Source: Pachypanchax playfairii
Taxonomy: Eukaryota > Chordata > Actinopteri > Cyprinodontiformes > Aplocheilidae
Length of the DNA stretch: 64,000 bases
NCBI GenBank assembly: GCA_006937955.1
Contig: SSNP01000007.1
Location: forward strand, 5,201,332-5,265,331
Direction of reading: 5' to 3'
Shown: piece after piece, positions 49,060 through 62,130 of the stretch
Layout: each line of letters opens with the position of its first letter
Numbering within the stretch: position 1 is the stretch's first letter
Position numbers and translations under genes: made by a program
Notes under the pieces: model-generated
What the model saw: the letters and a program-made list of their open reading frames with translations, nothing else
The model's database searches: none
What the model was told of the DNA's origin: nothing

Positions 49060-52000
49060 TTTTGTAGTACTGTTTTATACCACAAGATGGTGCTTTCGAG
49101 CTTAAACTGCAGGCTTTCCTGGTCACAAAAGGCTCTAAGGAAGTCTCAGTCTTTCATTCAAAACATTCACAAATGTCGTCTGATATGAAAGACCGCATTG
49201 AGCAGGATTACAATGTGGGCTATATTCTCTCCTTTCAGCCAAATACTTACCATGTTCCTGAACGTGCCACCATCTCAACCGCGTCTTTTGAAACCTTGAC
49301 CCTGGACAGATGGCCTAAAGCCCCTCCTTTTTAATACCAACTGTTGCCCCAGTAACATCTGTTACATATAGGAGGACAGTGACAGCGGGGAAGGCCTGCC
49401 AGGACACTCGTCTAACCCAGAGAGGGTAACTGGGGTGCAAGAATTATTGCAGGACTGTTCCAACAGTTTTGGAAATTGTAGAACATGAAGAACAAATATC
49501 CTAGAAAGCCCTGTCACAAAACACAGCATTCCAAGAATAAGAGTGTTGAAAAGCTGAGCCTTGAGATTTCAGTGTGATGGGATGACTGAGTGGATGGCAC
49601 TGGATTAAAAGATGCTATTCCTTCTCCAACCTTCCACGGTTGTGGATTAATGTCTAATGTAACACTCTGGCCACTGAGCCCAGATCAGCTGCTTAATTCT
49701 CTTTTATCCGCTCACAGCAGCGCAAATTGAGGAGAGAATATTTTTAGACAAAAAGTAAAAAACCCCTGGTGATGTAACCTTTCTAATGAAACTGTTATGC
49801 ATTAGACTCTTGCTTTTTTTTTTTTATTCTGTTGTGAAACAGGTCAAATTCATAGGTACATCAGGAAAGAGCTGCTGAGGGAGAGTAATGTCATAAAAAT
49901 GAAGTGGTTGTGTACAGAATGCATGAAGAGCATAATTGTGTTAATTGCAGATGTAAGTCTAATCAAGACTTAAGCACATATTTGGTGTCAATCCACTTAT
50001 TGGTGTTCATATGTGTGTTTGTGCTCCAAAAAGTGAACAAAAAGAATAAACCTGCACAGATGTCGTAAATATGCTCATATTTTAAGAATGGTGGGAACGT
50101 GTCTGGGTTGGGATTCTCCCATATGTTTAATATAAAGTAATAGTAATGTTTTTTTTCTCTCACTTTTTTCACATGGAGCCTTTTTTTCTCTTTCCTGATC
50201 TAAATAATTGTAACCCAATGACTTTGTGTGCAGTTTCCTAAAATTTTAAGTCTCAGCTAACCAAACTGTAAACAACAAAATGTAACAGATGGACAGGCAG
50301 ATGTTACCAACAGAAACTTTACAACCTGAGCTTTCCATCAGACCCCATCTGTTGCTCCTACAACCAGAACCTCCCTCTGCCCTCCTTCAGGGCTTGTCCT
50401 CACTCCTCATCAGCATCTATCAGACACCCTCTCCCCCCAATGTGCATACACTTCCCTAAATAAATGACATCAGCATTAATCCTCTCAAATTACTCTTTTA
50501 TAAATAAGAAGCCAAATGAGTCTACACTTTTTCTCTTTGTAGATTTAAACATTTCCAATTCTAAAGGAAAGTTCTGCTTTCAGCACATCCAAGCAGGCCA
50601 ACATGAACTGTGTGGAGGCAAAGTGACGCATGTGCTGTTCTTTAAAGCATTTTTTGGGTTAAAACCACCTATAGAAACTGATACATTTCCAGAAAATAGT
50701 TTAGTATCTTATTTATAAAAACCTTTTTCTTCTCCCCCCTTCACCAATAATGTGTCTGCATTCGGGTGTTTTGGCTGCCCGCTCTCTCAGACACCATGAC
50801 TCTCCTACCTTGGCTGTTTTTTTTTTGTGCCTTCTCCCAAAGAGACCTCCATCTGTCCCTTCACTCGGTCCATTGTGGAGTTCCAAAGCCCAGAAACTTC
50901 CACAATGCGGTGGGCGTGTAGAGGGGGGGCCATGGTAAACACGACAGCACCCAGATCCCATTAGAAGCTCTTTAACTGCTACACCCTAATACTCTGAGAG
51001 AACTCTGGGAGGGGACGGTCCACCCCTCATCATCATGCACCACCATTGTCACCTTTCACATCCACTTCCAGAGGTAATGAACCTGCTAGAAACGCTCTTT
51101 CTCTCACGCACATCTCTGCTTCCATTTCTCTCAGTACATCAAATCAAACTGTTATTTTATACCTTTTTATCATCATAACACAATCTTTAAGATACAATAT
51201 CATACACAAAGTTTTAGAATCCAGTCAAATGTTTTCAGCACAAAAGACGTGAAGAACAAAATTCTGAAAAACATTGTTGTTTCTAAAGTTAAGATTTGCT
51301 CATGCATATTAATGTCTCACTATTTGCTATAATAAAACAACTAACACAGAAAAGCCAGGATATGCATGAGCCTGCATAGAATGAAATGTAACTAAACTGA
51401 AAGTTCAAATATTTTTGGAAAACATTTTCGTTCAAAACATCAAAATGTTAAAAACCTTTGCCTGAAATAGAAAGGGGGGGAAATCAAGTCTAACTGTGAA
51501 TGTGATTATCTCAGATTTTAACACCTCAGTTTGTTTCCCCTAAATCTGCACCTATAGGTTTTGTTGATCAGTTTTCTGAGAAAGTGCTTAAAGTGATTTT
51601 TTTATATATAAAATTTGGTGTGTTTGTGAACATTTTGACTTTTTTGTTTTCTTTTTTTCTTTTTAGACCTTTTGTTTCTGTTGTGTTTTGAACCAGGATT
51701 ATACTGGAACTTCTCGCACAATTTTAACAATGTGTCACTGAAGTTTCATCAATAAATCGTGTTCATATCTGATTTACCTCACACCCGGGCCCGTTTGGAA
51801 TATAAAAACAATACTAACTTCTCATTTTGACCATGAACCACTCTGATTTTTATTATTTTAAACGGCCTCTTTCTTCTGTTTTTGTTTTTTTTTTTACATC
51901 ATGGTCAGTCTAAACTTTCTCTCGGCTCTTCCTTCAACCAGCTGCTTCTTTCTTTTATTTCACCCTTATTTTACCAGGAAGGTTCTATTGAGATAAACTT

Positions 52001-55000
52001 CTTTATTTTTCTGGGCAGTCTTATGTTGGTGGTAGGGGGAAGCCGGGATCAAACCAGCAACCCTCTAGTTGGCAGTCAGCCACCTTTACTAGCTCACAGC
52101 CACCCCAAAGCTCTGTTTTGTGGCACTCCATCTCTCAACTTGGACACCCAAAACTCTTTGCACCCTACAGAGACCAATGTGCATGAGTGTGTGTGGGGGT
52201 GTGTGTGCATGCTGACACCCAAGGGGGTGGGAGTGGGGGGGTCGCTACATTTGCCTCAGCTTAAAGGCAGAGGGATTATCAGCACACAGACACTGATTAA
52301 AGCCTTCCAGCCTCCTATGGCCCCATTAATACAGTCTTAATCACAATGCTTTATCCCTCCATCTACCTCCTATGGATCAGAAACTTTTCATTTTGATGTG
52401 AGCCACTCTTGTTTAGTCAGTGGATTAAATGTGCTGCACACAAAAACTAAAATATAAGAAAAAAGAGAACGAAATACAAAGAGGGAGTCGGCTGCACTTT
52501 TAAAATACTGTCAGCTTGAAGTTGGTGATTTTCCAGTTTTTCTGTGAAAACAGCGGCATCCACCAAAATAAATCACCTTCAGGGTTTCAAGTTGATGGTA
52601 ATGTTCATGCTCAGTATCTGATACAAGCAACGAAGCATATAAATACTGCAGAATTGCTGCCATGCAGCCTGAACTATTAAATGGAGCTACAGGTCTGTTT
52701 TTGTTGTCTCAGTTGAAATGGGGAAACAGCACATCCTTTAACTTCTAATGAAGTAATCCTTTTGAAATCATGGATTAAAAACCAGTAAATCTGCCACTTC
52801 TGCAACCCACTTTTAGATGCTCTCACAACTAATTCTTTATATTTTTAAAAATAATTCTTTTCATTACTGTTTGAGTGGAAAATACTTAACTTTAAAAGCT
52901 CAGAAACTCTGCTCCATCCCAATATCTGGCAATCTCCTGTCTCCCTGTTTCTGTGTTTTGTAATCTTGTATCCAAAGTCAATTTACGGGGATTATTTCCA
53001 TATCCACCCACTCATGTATTTGGACCTCAGAGGATAATTCACATTCCCTGCCCCCTACCACTTTTGTCATAACAAAAAAGCAATAGAACAAAGAGGACGA
53101 GTGTGTGCGCCAGATACCTCTGCCAGTACTTTCTCACAGGCCAAGTGTCTGTCTGTGTGTAGCTATGTGTCATTCCCGTGCCAAGGCTGATCCTCGAGAG
53201 CAAAGAGGACAAACTTGTGAATGAGAAGCGAGGACCTCTGTCACCTCATCTGCCCCCTCCTTCTCCCTTTCCTCCCCTTCTGTTTTTCTACAACATGCTC
53301 TCCTTTTCCCCCTCTCATCCTTCTCTCTCTCATGCTCTCACTCTCTCCTCTGTTTCTCCCCAAAATTGGCCCAGCTGTCCATCAGCCCCCCCGCGGTTCC
53401 CCCAGCTGTCTGCCCTCCCCAAACAAGAATCCCAACAACAATACAGGTCACAGGTCAAGAGAAAGAACAGGCTGCGTTCACAATAGACCAGTGGCGCCCA
53501 CTAAAACAATCGTTCCCTTTTCTTCGGTAACCTTTCTGCGCTTTAGACAAAACTGGAAAAGACAAACATTTAGAGAGGTAGCTGAAGAGGAGCAAAGTCC
53601 TTTTGAACAAAAACCTCTAAAGCACCTTTTTCCTTCATGCAATTGTCCAAAAGACCACAAGGATAAACACACTTGTGCACATCATTTCTAGGTCTCAGCA
53701 CTCCATTTTTGCACTCGTTTTGCCCCGTTCTTTGTTTTTTATTTTTCAAAAGCCATCATGTCCTTCAACTTAATAATTAAAGTCAGAACTAGTACTTTGT
53801 GGTCATTAGTTGAATGATATAAATGTATTAGGTACTCAGCAAGCTGGACATTATCCAATAATTAATTTCAGAGGATTATATTTGTATTTAGCCAGTTTTA
53901 AAAGTGATCACCATCGTTAATATGCAGTCTGAACTGAGATCCCCATTATATTTCTTTTCCTTTTCTTTCTTTTATTCTTTCTCTTTTTTTTACACTCAGT
54001 AAATGAGAATGAATTTGAAAATGAGTTCTTGCCCCACAGTGTTTTGGCATGAGCTTGATGGGAAAATGGGACACATGTGAGAGAACGTGAACGACAGGGA
54101 CACAGAAAAGCCTCATTCACCTGTTCCCTGGAGCTGTTTTCCCATGGCCCACAACAGCCTCCCATCTGACCTGATACAAAACCTCCAAGCAAGTCTTTAA
54201 ATGACATCATACACAGACTCACACACAGATGCTCACATCCTGCAACAATGTGCTCTTTTGTTTGTATTTTAATATTCCATTTGGACATCATTTAGCTATA
54301 ATAAAAAGATCATTTTGTTTAGTATGAAATTCAGTCCTCACTACTTGTTATTAAGTTTGTGTGCATGAGTTCTTCTATATAAAACACCTTTACCAGTGAG
54401 GAACTTACATAAAATCACTGTCTGGCTTAATGCAAAATAAAAAAGAATAATTAAAATTGCAACAGCTACAACACAATTCACTTAAGTTAGATTTTTGTCT
54501 CTACTATGTAAAGAAATCTAAATTACTCCTCTGATTTTAGACACATGGAGTGAACTGAATTTGAGAATAAAAGAGGTAATTAATTAAAGGGATGGATTGA
54601 TTGACTAATGACAGGTCACAGCACCATCAGTTACAAAGCGGATTTCTACTGTCTTAAAACATCTTCTAGTCTCATAGAGGTTCAACACAATTTTATAACC
54701 CCTCCCACTGCCTTCAGTCTCACATTATAAGGTTAATGCATAAATTTCATGAAATCCTGGCTGGAGGTGTTACACGTCATCATGTTACACACAGCTTGCT
54801 CTGCTATTGTTTTTCCCTGCAAAAATAATTATTGTAAAATTACATTTAAGAAAGGTAATGCAAAAATTAGCAAAAAACTAACCCTAACCACCAATAGATT
54901 TTTATAGTAGAGTTGCTTTAAAGCAACAATCATTCACTCTGGGACTGGCTCCACTGCAACTAACTGTTATTTTGTCAATCTCTGTTTCTCCAAACTGAGG

Positions 55001-55200
55001 CGGTTCAAAAAACTATCTTCAAAGAGCAAGATTTTAATTGTTCATAAGCTTTCCACAGAAACCCACTCCAAAAGATCCAAACTATCCCCTTTAAACTCGA
55101 CAATTTGTCATTCAGCCGCTGCTCACATGAACTGATCGAATAAAATTTAAAAGTAGGATGACAATGAAACATTAAAAAAAACATCATGCCACACATTACT
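49060..55200. other. Intergenic region between birc5 and neurod4
   Basis: About 6 kb between the convergent 3' ends of birc5 and neurod4. It includes a repeat fragment at 51950-52110 and pyrimidine-rich low-complexity stretches around 53240-53360, which produce long but meaningless frames. I see no gene. Confidence 0.7.
51950..52110. repeat. Interspersed repeat fragment ('ttttaccaggaaggttctattgaga' type)
   Basis: Begins 'cttattttaccaggaaggttctattgaga' and ends 'gggatcaaaccagcaaccctc', then 'tcacagccacccc', a block order that recurs widely in fish genomes. Its class is not known to me with certainty. Confidence 0.5.
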
Positions 55201-55227
55201 ATGGAAATATCATATAATATAAGAATA

Positions 55228-55233
55228 TTTATT
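55228..55233 (-). terminator. neurod4 candidate polyadenylation signal
   Basis: AATAAA on the minus strand, about 675 nt after the neurod4 stop codon. Using it would give a 3' UTR of roughly 700 nt with several T-rich stretches. A nearer signal was not obvious. Confidence 0.5.
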
Positions 55234-55906
55234 CAGTTAAGTGCGAAACAGTAAAATATTAACAGAACACGTGACAAAAAAACGTTGTGACACGAGAAGA
55301 ACAAGAACCTGAAAGACCTCAAAATAAATAGTTTAAATACAGAATGGCTCCCAGTGAATGGCAACTGACAAAGAAAACAGTAAAACAAAGACAGTGTTTA
55401 AAAAAAATGACAAGAAATTATCAAAATAAATATTAAATACATATATAAATAAATGTATTGCTTTCTTTAAATCAGGACATTGACTGTAGTGCACAATTTA
55501 AGCCTGGTGACTTTTGGATCATTTCTTCTGATACGCAGACATTTAGATCATTTTTTTCAAATCTCTTATATTCAAACACAAGCATGATGGATGTCTGATT
55601 TGGTCAATTTCATTTTAGGTTTTACCAACTGAGAGAGGCAGTGTTTTCAGAAATTCAAACTAAATACCAATAAATGATCCTAATGAAAAAGAATAAATAA
55701 TTTAAATGTTATGGGTGCATGTTTGCATCAGGTAGTCTGAGTTGAGATGACGAGTCTCTCTCTCTGAGCAGTCTTTGCTCTCCCAGAGTGCTCAACAACA
55801 GAAATCAAAACATTTTCTTTATACAATCATTACAGTAGTTGTTATTTTTACAGCAGTTTTTTTTACAGTAGCAGATCTCGTTCACCAGTCACTTTCTGAT
55901 CCCTCT

Positions 55907-56980
55907 TTAGATGGTGCCTATCTGTGAGGTGACCAAGTGCGAGGGGGTGAAGGAGTCAAAGGTCACATCAAGGGGCAGCTCATAACGAGAAGCTTGAAAG
56001 ACGGGGTGGGTCTGAGGACCCCCTGGTAAGCTGCCAGTTGTGGAAGTGGGGTAATGGTGGGATGAGAGGTAGTGGGCATGGTGGACAGCATGAGGAGTGT
56101 AGTTCCTGTCTGATTCATGAGGAGAAGGCTCCTGCTTCAGGGCAAAGTTACTACTGATGCTGAGGGGTGGGGTGAGGGGCCCGTCGTATGGAGGGGTGCC
56201 GCTGCTGCACTCGTTAGGGGGTGGGTTGTCATACACGGGCCCTTTCAGTCCCTTCATATGAAGAAGGTGGGATGCCTCCAGGGAGCCATAAGGGGGGCTG
56301 GGAAGGCCTGGGGATGGGTAGCTGAGGGGATGTCCAGCCACCACATCACTCAGTCCTGGGCCTCCATACTTGTCATCCAGTTTATTAATAATCAGTGGAG
56401 AGGGTCCAAGCTGAAGGCACCCAGCCACAAGGTTACTGGTGGGTTGAGACAGACCCTTACACAGCATCTCCACAAACCCATGGCTCTCTGGGGACTGACC
56501 GTTCTCCAGCACCTCAGACAGAGCCCAGATGTAATTGCGGGCCAGCCGTAAAGTCTCAATCTTTGACAGTTTCTGGGTTTTGGAGTAGCAGGGCATCACT
56601 CTGCGCAGATTATCCAGAGCATTGTTCAGCCCGTGCATACGAGAACGTTCTCTGGCATTCGCCTTGACCCTCCGGGCGCGAAACCTCTCCTGTCGAGCTT
56701 TGGTCATCTTCTTCTTCTTAGGGCCTCTCCTTTTGGGACCTTTTTCTCCATTTTGTCCAACTTCCTCATCTTCCTCCTCCTCTTCCTCCTCCTCTTCCTC
56801 CATGTCTTCACTGCCTAGTTCTGTACAGGAGCGAATCCGGCCTCCCATGGTCAGGCCGTGGCGAACCCTCATCTCTGGGCTTTCATCTCCATCCTGAGAG
56901 CTGCCATCCTCCTCCAACCAGCTGAGTGAGCTCACCAGCTCGCTCATGTCTCCACTCTTCCCAAAAGGTTTGATCATCAT
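55907..56980 (-). CDS. neurod4: neurod4, bHLH neuronal differentiation factor, 357 aa
   Basis: A full-length single-exon frame from [16 protein letters not shown] to [11 protein letters not shown]. NeuroD4 is a nuclear transcription factor that dimerises with E-proteins, binds E-boxes and drives neuronal differentiation, notably in retina and trigeminal placode. Order: acidic tract about residues 54-73 with ten Glu in a row; basic nuclear-localisation segment [12 protein letters not shown] (81-92); bHLH about 105-157 ([17 protein letters not shown], then [31 protein letters not shown]); NeuroD C-terminal domain from about 165 ([27 protein letters not shown]). [14 protein letters not shown] and the [17 protein letters not shown] variants separate it from neurod1, 2 and 6. 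At 357 aa it is somewhat longer than the human protein. The acceptor at 56986 is six bases before the ATG, so the upstream exon is non-coding as in other NeuroD genes. Confidence 0.95.
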   Translation of the reverse strand: MMIKPFGKSGDMSELVSSLSWLEEDGSSQDGDESPEMRVRHGLTMGGRIRSCTELGSEDMEEEEEEEEEEDEEVGQNGEKGPKRRGPKKKKMTKARQERFRARRVKANARERSRMHGLNNALDNLRRVMPCYSKTQKLSKIETLRLARNYIWALSEVLENGQSPESHGFVEMLCKGLSQPTSNLVAGCLQLGPSPLIINKLDDKYGGPGLSDVVAGHPLSYPSPGLPSPPYGSLEASHLLHMKGLKGPVYDNPPPNECSSGTPPYDGPLTPPLSISSNFALKQEPSPHESDRNYTPHAVHHAHYLSSHHYPTSTTGSLPGGPQTHPVFQASRYELPLDVTFDSFTPSHLVTSQIGTI

Positions 56981-57895
56981 TTTGATCTGTAGGAGAAAAA
57001 CGCAACCTGTTGTCAGTCATTTTTACTTATTCATGTAAATAATTCTTTAAAATGTTACATTTTAACTGTGCATTCATAAATGTACTAATCAGTATCAGGA
57101 GACAAAAGTGGCTGATAATATAAAAAACATGAAAAAAGGTTCCAGAATGAAACTTCTTATTTCAGCACCACTGAGAGGACAGCTCTCTCCCTCGCTGAAC
57201 CAGAGCCTCTCCTAAGTAAAACCGTTTCAAAGAAACTTTGTAGTGAATACAAATATAACAAAAAGTGTACTATTTTTATATTAGGGACAAAATTTTAGGA
57301 TGATTTAAGTGAATATTTGTCCCACGCTGTCATGCTGCACCCAGAGTCTTCAGAGACACGGCCAATCTGGGACAGGACAGGATTTACTCAGCATATAAAG
57401 CCCAAAGATTAAATAGGCAACATACAAATCAACAAACATGCAGACAAGCCGCCCACAAAGTCTTATGACAATACAGATCAGAGGATTTCTCCATCTGATT
57501 ATTATTATTTTATGTTTATGTTCAAAAAGTAAATTATTGCAAGGTAAAGTCTAATTGTGATTAATTGAATGTTCATAATGTTCTGTAGCAGGCTATTGAT
57601 AATACTTAAAACAATGGGCCGGAACAGAATGACTATTGTTGTGCAGAAAACTGTCCTAATTATTGTGCATTAATCCACAAAACTGGGACAGATTAATATT
57701 ATTTTTAATTTAAAAATGCTGGGCACGCATTTCTTAATTAAAGTTAACAATAATTATGGTGAAACTGATGTAAACCACAAACTTCAAAATTAATTTACTT
57801 GTTTTGGGAAAACATGAAAAGTGAAACTGTTATTATTTGTTTCTTTTTAAAATAACATTTTTCGTGATCTGAAATGAAGATAATTGCAAACTCAC

Positions 57896-58115
57896 CTGTT
57901 TGGAATCAGCGCTCGCCCTGTGCAAAGTTGCAGAAAACCCAGGAAATTTTCAGAAACAATTACAACTGGATATGAAAGTGGAGAAAAACAGTTTTTCTCG
58001 TGCACACGTGTTCCAAACTGCCGTGCTCCCTCAGAAAGCCATGCGCGCGCGCGGAACTTTCATCCACAAATGACACAATCGGACTGATGATTTCGCCTTT
58101 AGCAGGGCAAGCCCC
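57896..58115 (-). other. neurod4: neurod4 probable 5' non-coding exon 1
   Basis: A strong donor (AACAG|GTGAG) lies at 57896/57895 on the minus strand and pairs with the acceptor TTTCTCCTACAG at 56987, giving an intron of 909 bp directly before the coding exon. The upstream limit is estimated from a TATA-like box at about 58141-58148. All NeuroD family genes have a similar non-coding first exon. The start is approximate. Confidence 0.6.
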
Positions 58116-58140
58116 TCCCTCATCCACCCCACCCACCACC

Positions 58141-58148
58141 AATATATC
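58141..58148 (-). promoter_or_regulatory. TATA-like box of neurod4
   Basis: GGATATATT on the minus strand about 30 bp before a purine-rich stretch where transcription could start, and 250 bp before the exon 1 donor. Confidence 0.45.
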
Positions 58149-59164
58149 CAAGAGCGCGTGTCGGGCTCGTGACCAGGAGTTTCGTAAAAAAAAAAAAGTG
58201 CCCGTAACAAGTGGGTCACATGCAGCTCATCCTTTATGCATGGAAAGTGACCAGAAACACGGAGTGAGTAACAAAAAGTTTCATTCAGGGGGATAAAAAC
58301 AACACAAAGTGATTAAGATCTTCCGTAACGGGATCCTAAAACTTTCAGGTCAGAAATCTATTCAGAAAATTATAAAACTTTTAGGAAATATTGGCTCATT
58401 TAGCCTACTCCTGTGGCGCAAAAACCATACTGATACAGACATAGGCTACAAATAATCCAATAAATTATTTCACCAGAGGACAAACTTTAGTGTCAAAATA
58501 TGCGTTGCTCATCCAAAAAAATTTGAATCAGTGCTGTTGCTTTATCTGTTTGTTTTACATACAGTGACATTTCACCGCGGACGTATCAGATCTTCGTTTA
58601 ACCAACCAGCGGCCTGTCCGTCTGCAGATAAATGAATACATTATAAGTAAAATAAAATTGTGTTTCATTACGTGTTAACAGAGCTGCCTTAATTGACTAT
58701 CTGTGTCGTCATTAGTCGGTTGGATTAGGCATTTTCCACCTGATTAAACTCAGCGCTGCCACAGTCTTTGCTGTGTTAAGAGACGCTCCTTCTCGTGTGC
58801 GTATTTAAGTGATTTTGACAGCTTGGTTCGCATAGAGCAGGTGCGTGCGTTGTTCAGCGGGTCGTTCAATTGTTTTCTTCCATTTCTAGCGTCATGCCCT
58901 AGAAAACAATCTGATTATTGAATCGATTGGCACAATAATAGAGACACAGGTACTTCATAGGCTTAAACCTAATGAACTGCACTGACGTTAACAGCCTGTA
59001 ATGGAAACAAGGTTTTCCAAGTTCTTCCAGGTTGGGATAGTTTTCTTTTATTGAAGTGTTTTGTTTTCGTCCTTCTTTCAACCCATTGAAAGGCTTTTAC
59101 TAAACGTGGATTGTTTTCACCTCTGATCACTTTATACAGTTCCAACTACAAATGCCTCGGCATA

Positions 59165-59300
59165 ATAAAAGCCCGCCAGTCTCGTGCGTGGCGAGCCGCG
59201 GCGCAGTGGGAGCCCATTGTTACCACTCGCCACTGACAGCTTGGCTCTCGCGAGTCGCACGTGCCCCCGCATTGATCCTATTGTGCGCGCGATTGCGCAC
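59165..59300. promoter_or_regulatory. CpG-rich block with a TCTCGCGAG element
   Basis: CpG density here is far above the rest of the window. It includes TCTCGCGAG (59246-59254), a core-promoter motif of CpG-island genes, a Sox-type CCATTGTT and a Meis-type TGACAG. It is about 1.1 kb upstream of the presumed neurod4 start. Confidence 0.4.
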
Positions 59301-59457
59301 AGCTGTGCTCGTGAGCAAATTTTAAACAACTGTGGCTCTTCTTGTTTTTAAGTGTGCGACTTATGTCCATGCCTGGGAAATAAGATGCGGTTACGTTGTT
59401 ACTCGGTGACGTTGCACTTATAGGCACTTATCTATAGATTTATTGGGCAGAGTCTAA

Positions 59458-59517
59458 CAGATGGTTGAATATAGGAAGCGTTGGGGGCGCTGGAGGGGGG
59501 GTGGGGGGGGTCATCTG
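59458..59517. promoter_or_regulatory. Paired proneural E-boxes around a G-rich tract
   Basis: CAGATG at 59458-59463 and CATCTG at 59512-59517 are the E-box type favoured by neurogenin/Atoh/NeuroD factors. Between them, 59483-59510 is a run of G tracts able in principle to form a G-quadruplex. Confidence 0.35.
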
Positions 59518-61959
59518 TTGCTTGGATGTGCAGGCGTCACACGCTTAGAACTAAGACGGTGTTTTGAACTGCAGCAGCGTTTGTATATCTAACGGTCCCA
59601 TCCACTCCTGATCAGCATTGGTCATTAAGGCATGTAGATGGAGGGAGATAAGCCTTATCCTTTGTGTGTGTACGTGCGTGTGCGTGTGGGTGTGGATATG
59701 ACTAATATGATGAGCCCAGATCTCCCCAGGTACATGGAGTTCTACCCCCAAACACGTAGACAAACACTCCCCCTTCTGTCCCATGAGTGTGAGAATGGCC
59801 TCAACACACCTGCAGTCTGAATGGGGAATTAAAGCTTCCCAGTCTCCCACAATCCCCATTGGTGTCTCACATCATCTGATGATGATGACTTGGAGCTGAT
59901 ACTAACAAACTAATCACTGAGGTAAGCTTCATCCTTCTGCCTTGCTTTGATTTGTTTGTTTGTGGGTTTTTTGTTTGTTTGTATTTATTTTATTTATATT
60001 TGCAGATTCAATCTCAATATTTCTTAATGAGCTGATTCCAGAAATAAAACCTGAAACTTTCTCAACAATGCTTCTGACTCTCCTCCAGTTCTAAAACCAG
60101 CAGGTACCTCTTGTAAGATCTTCACCTCGTCCACCACTGCTTTCACACTACAAGAAGGTGAAGTGGCCGTCCTTTGCAAAATCATCTCCAGTGTTAGAGC
60201 CTCTTGAACCAAACCAAGGCAGCCCTGACCAAGACCAGGGATCACACTGACGTCCAGCCAGCCACGCCCAACTATTCACCAAGCCTATAAAACAAAACAA
60301 AAAACGGTTCCGCCTTGAATAAAACTCCTGTTCTCCACCACCTGCACTCACCTGTGCTCTGCTTCCTCCTCCTTGGTATTTTGGTTGGTTCTTTGATTCC
60401 CTGAACCTCTTGACCTCCTCCAAACCTGTAACAGGAACACGATCAGTAGCATTCTCTCTCTCCCTCTCTGCTCAAATAAAACATATTTTCATCATCTTAC
60501 AAACACTAACTTTCATCTGCTCTGCCTCCAGGTCTCCAAGCTGTCCCGTCAGTTGCAGCTCATCATCTCACCTTCTGAAATCAACTATTTATTTACCTTC
60601 AATAATCTCTGGATCCAGCTTTTTAGTCTGTTTAGGTTCAGTCACAATGACAAAGGAAATTAGCCTTCACAGGAACATACAGCCAACCCACTGGGAGAGG
60701 CCATGTTAATGCATACAATCAACCTTTTTAGGAGTCTGTATTTTAATCTTAAACAGAACTCTCAGTTTCACACTCATCCAATTCCAAAGTATATTATGTA
60801 AAGAAAAAAGAATAAAATCATGATTTGTTAACTCTTCAAATATAAAGTGTTATTTTAGAAATATCGCATAAAGTGGACCAGTGCACGTGTAAGTGTTATT
60901 GTTGCTCTTGGTGGGGATAACCCCTTTTCTTGCATTAAAAAAAGAAAGAAAGAAAAAAGAAAACTGCCACAAGTGAGTTGTGTCGTGCTCCTGTCCCAAG
61001 GGACTCAAAGAGGATTGGGTGGGATTCGTGTACGATGCTGACAGATGGGTCCTTGTTCCTGTCTTTTTCTTCATCTCTATCTCCCTCTCCCTCTTTTGCT
61101 AAAATACAAACACACTCACACACACCAAGATCATGAGAATACAATAGGAATTAAAGCTCTGCAGTCTACACACAAATGCTCTGTGGTCTGCTTCTGAAAG
61201 CTGAGCCCCTTGTAGTGATCATTAAAGATGGAGGAGGCCTGGATTTGTGTCAGGAACTGGTTTTCTAAAAGCGTGGGGGGTGATGTGGCACAGGGTGGCA
61301 AGACTAGAGAGGTAAAACTATTGTTGACAAGCTGTGTTTGTGAACCAGTTGAATTATACACATCTCTGCAGTGTTTCCAGATGCTTACTGGACACACTTT
61401 TGATAAAAAAGTTAAATGTAATTCTTGTCGTGTGTCTGTGTTTGAGAGAGAGAGAAGAGCTCAACATGTACTTCTCTTTATTTGTTGTCAATGCTGAATT
61501 AGAATGTTCCAAAGCTTACTAACAAACACGCAGTTACTGTATATTTGACTTATTTTTCCTTCAAAATAAAACTTCACAAAACAAACATCTTCACTATTTT
61601 AAAATGTGAATCATAGAAATTGTATGACTTTTGCTTAGTTTTTGTCAGAATCTGATTACAATTTACAGTAAATATATGCTAAATATGAGTTGTCATTGGT
61701 CTAAGTTTAGTGCAATCAAATATGTTGGAGCAATAAACATGTTTTACACAAAAGATGCATTGCTTGTAACTGGTTCACTATATCAATCAAAAGATTAGGT
61801 TAAATAAGCATTTCATAAAGTGAGAGTCCAATAGGATTCAACTCCATCATATAAAATGTATATAAATATGTAGATCATGGGCTGTCATGTCTGTTAAACT
61901 ATTATTCCAATAATTTAAATCTCCTGGATCCTTCAGTGGATTTTGATAAGATCTTGTAG

Positions 61960-62130
61960 CATTTCATCGCGACAATATGAGCAGATTGCTTATCACTTTT
62001 CCCCCCTTTCCTGGGGCTAATGGATTTGGAAAACATTCCAGTCGAGCAGAAATGTGGCTACAGAATGGAAATAAGGCCTGAGGGCAGTTCTCACTAAGTG
62101 AGGAGCGAGAGCCATTAAACAAAGGTGCCT
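61960..62130. other. Candidate conserved non-coding element upstream of neurod4
   Basis: Repeat-free, with 'gggctaatggatttggaaaac', 'gagccattaaacaaaggtgcc' (homeodomain core plus Sox/TCF-like CAAAG) and no coding signature. Confidence 0.25.

Noticed and set aside
51882..52340. 152-codon plus-strand open frame
   Set aside because: It runs across an interspersed repeat (51950-52110) and a T-rich stretch; no protein features.
53221..53691. 156-codon plus-strand open frame
   Set aside because: Composition is driven by a CT-rich tract (Pro/Ser/Leu/Phe), with no domain, no splice context and no family resemblance; a chance frame in low-complexity DNA.
56117..56897. Plus-strand frames of 90-144 codons opposite neurod4
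   Set aside because: Antisense shadows of the neurod4 coding exon; the Ser run is the complement of the Glu/Asp codons.
60050..60440. Possible LTR-retrotransposon remnant (TATAAAA at about 60286 and AATAAA about 35 bp later)
   Set aside because: The spacing is LTR-like, but I could not find matching ends, a primer-binding site or any gag/pol coding.
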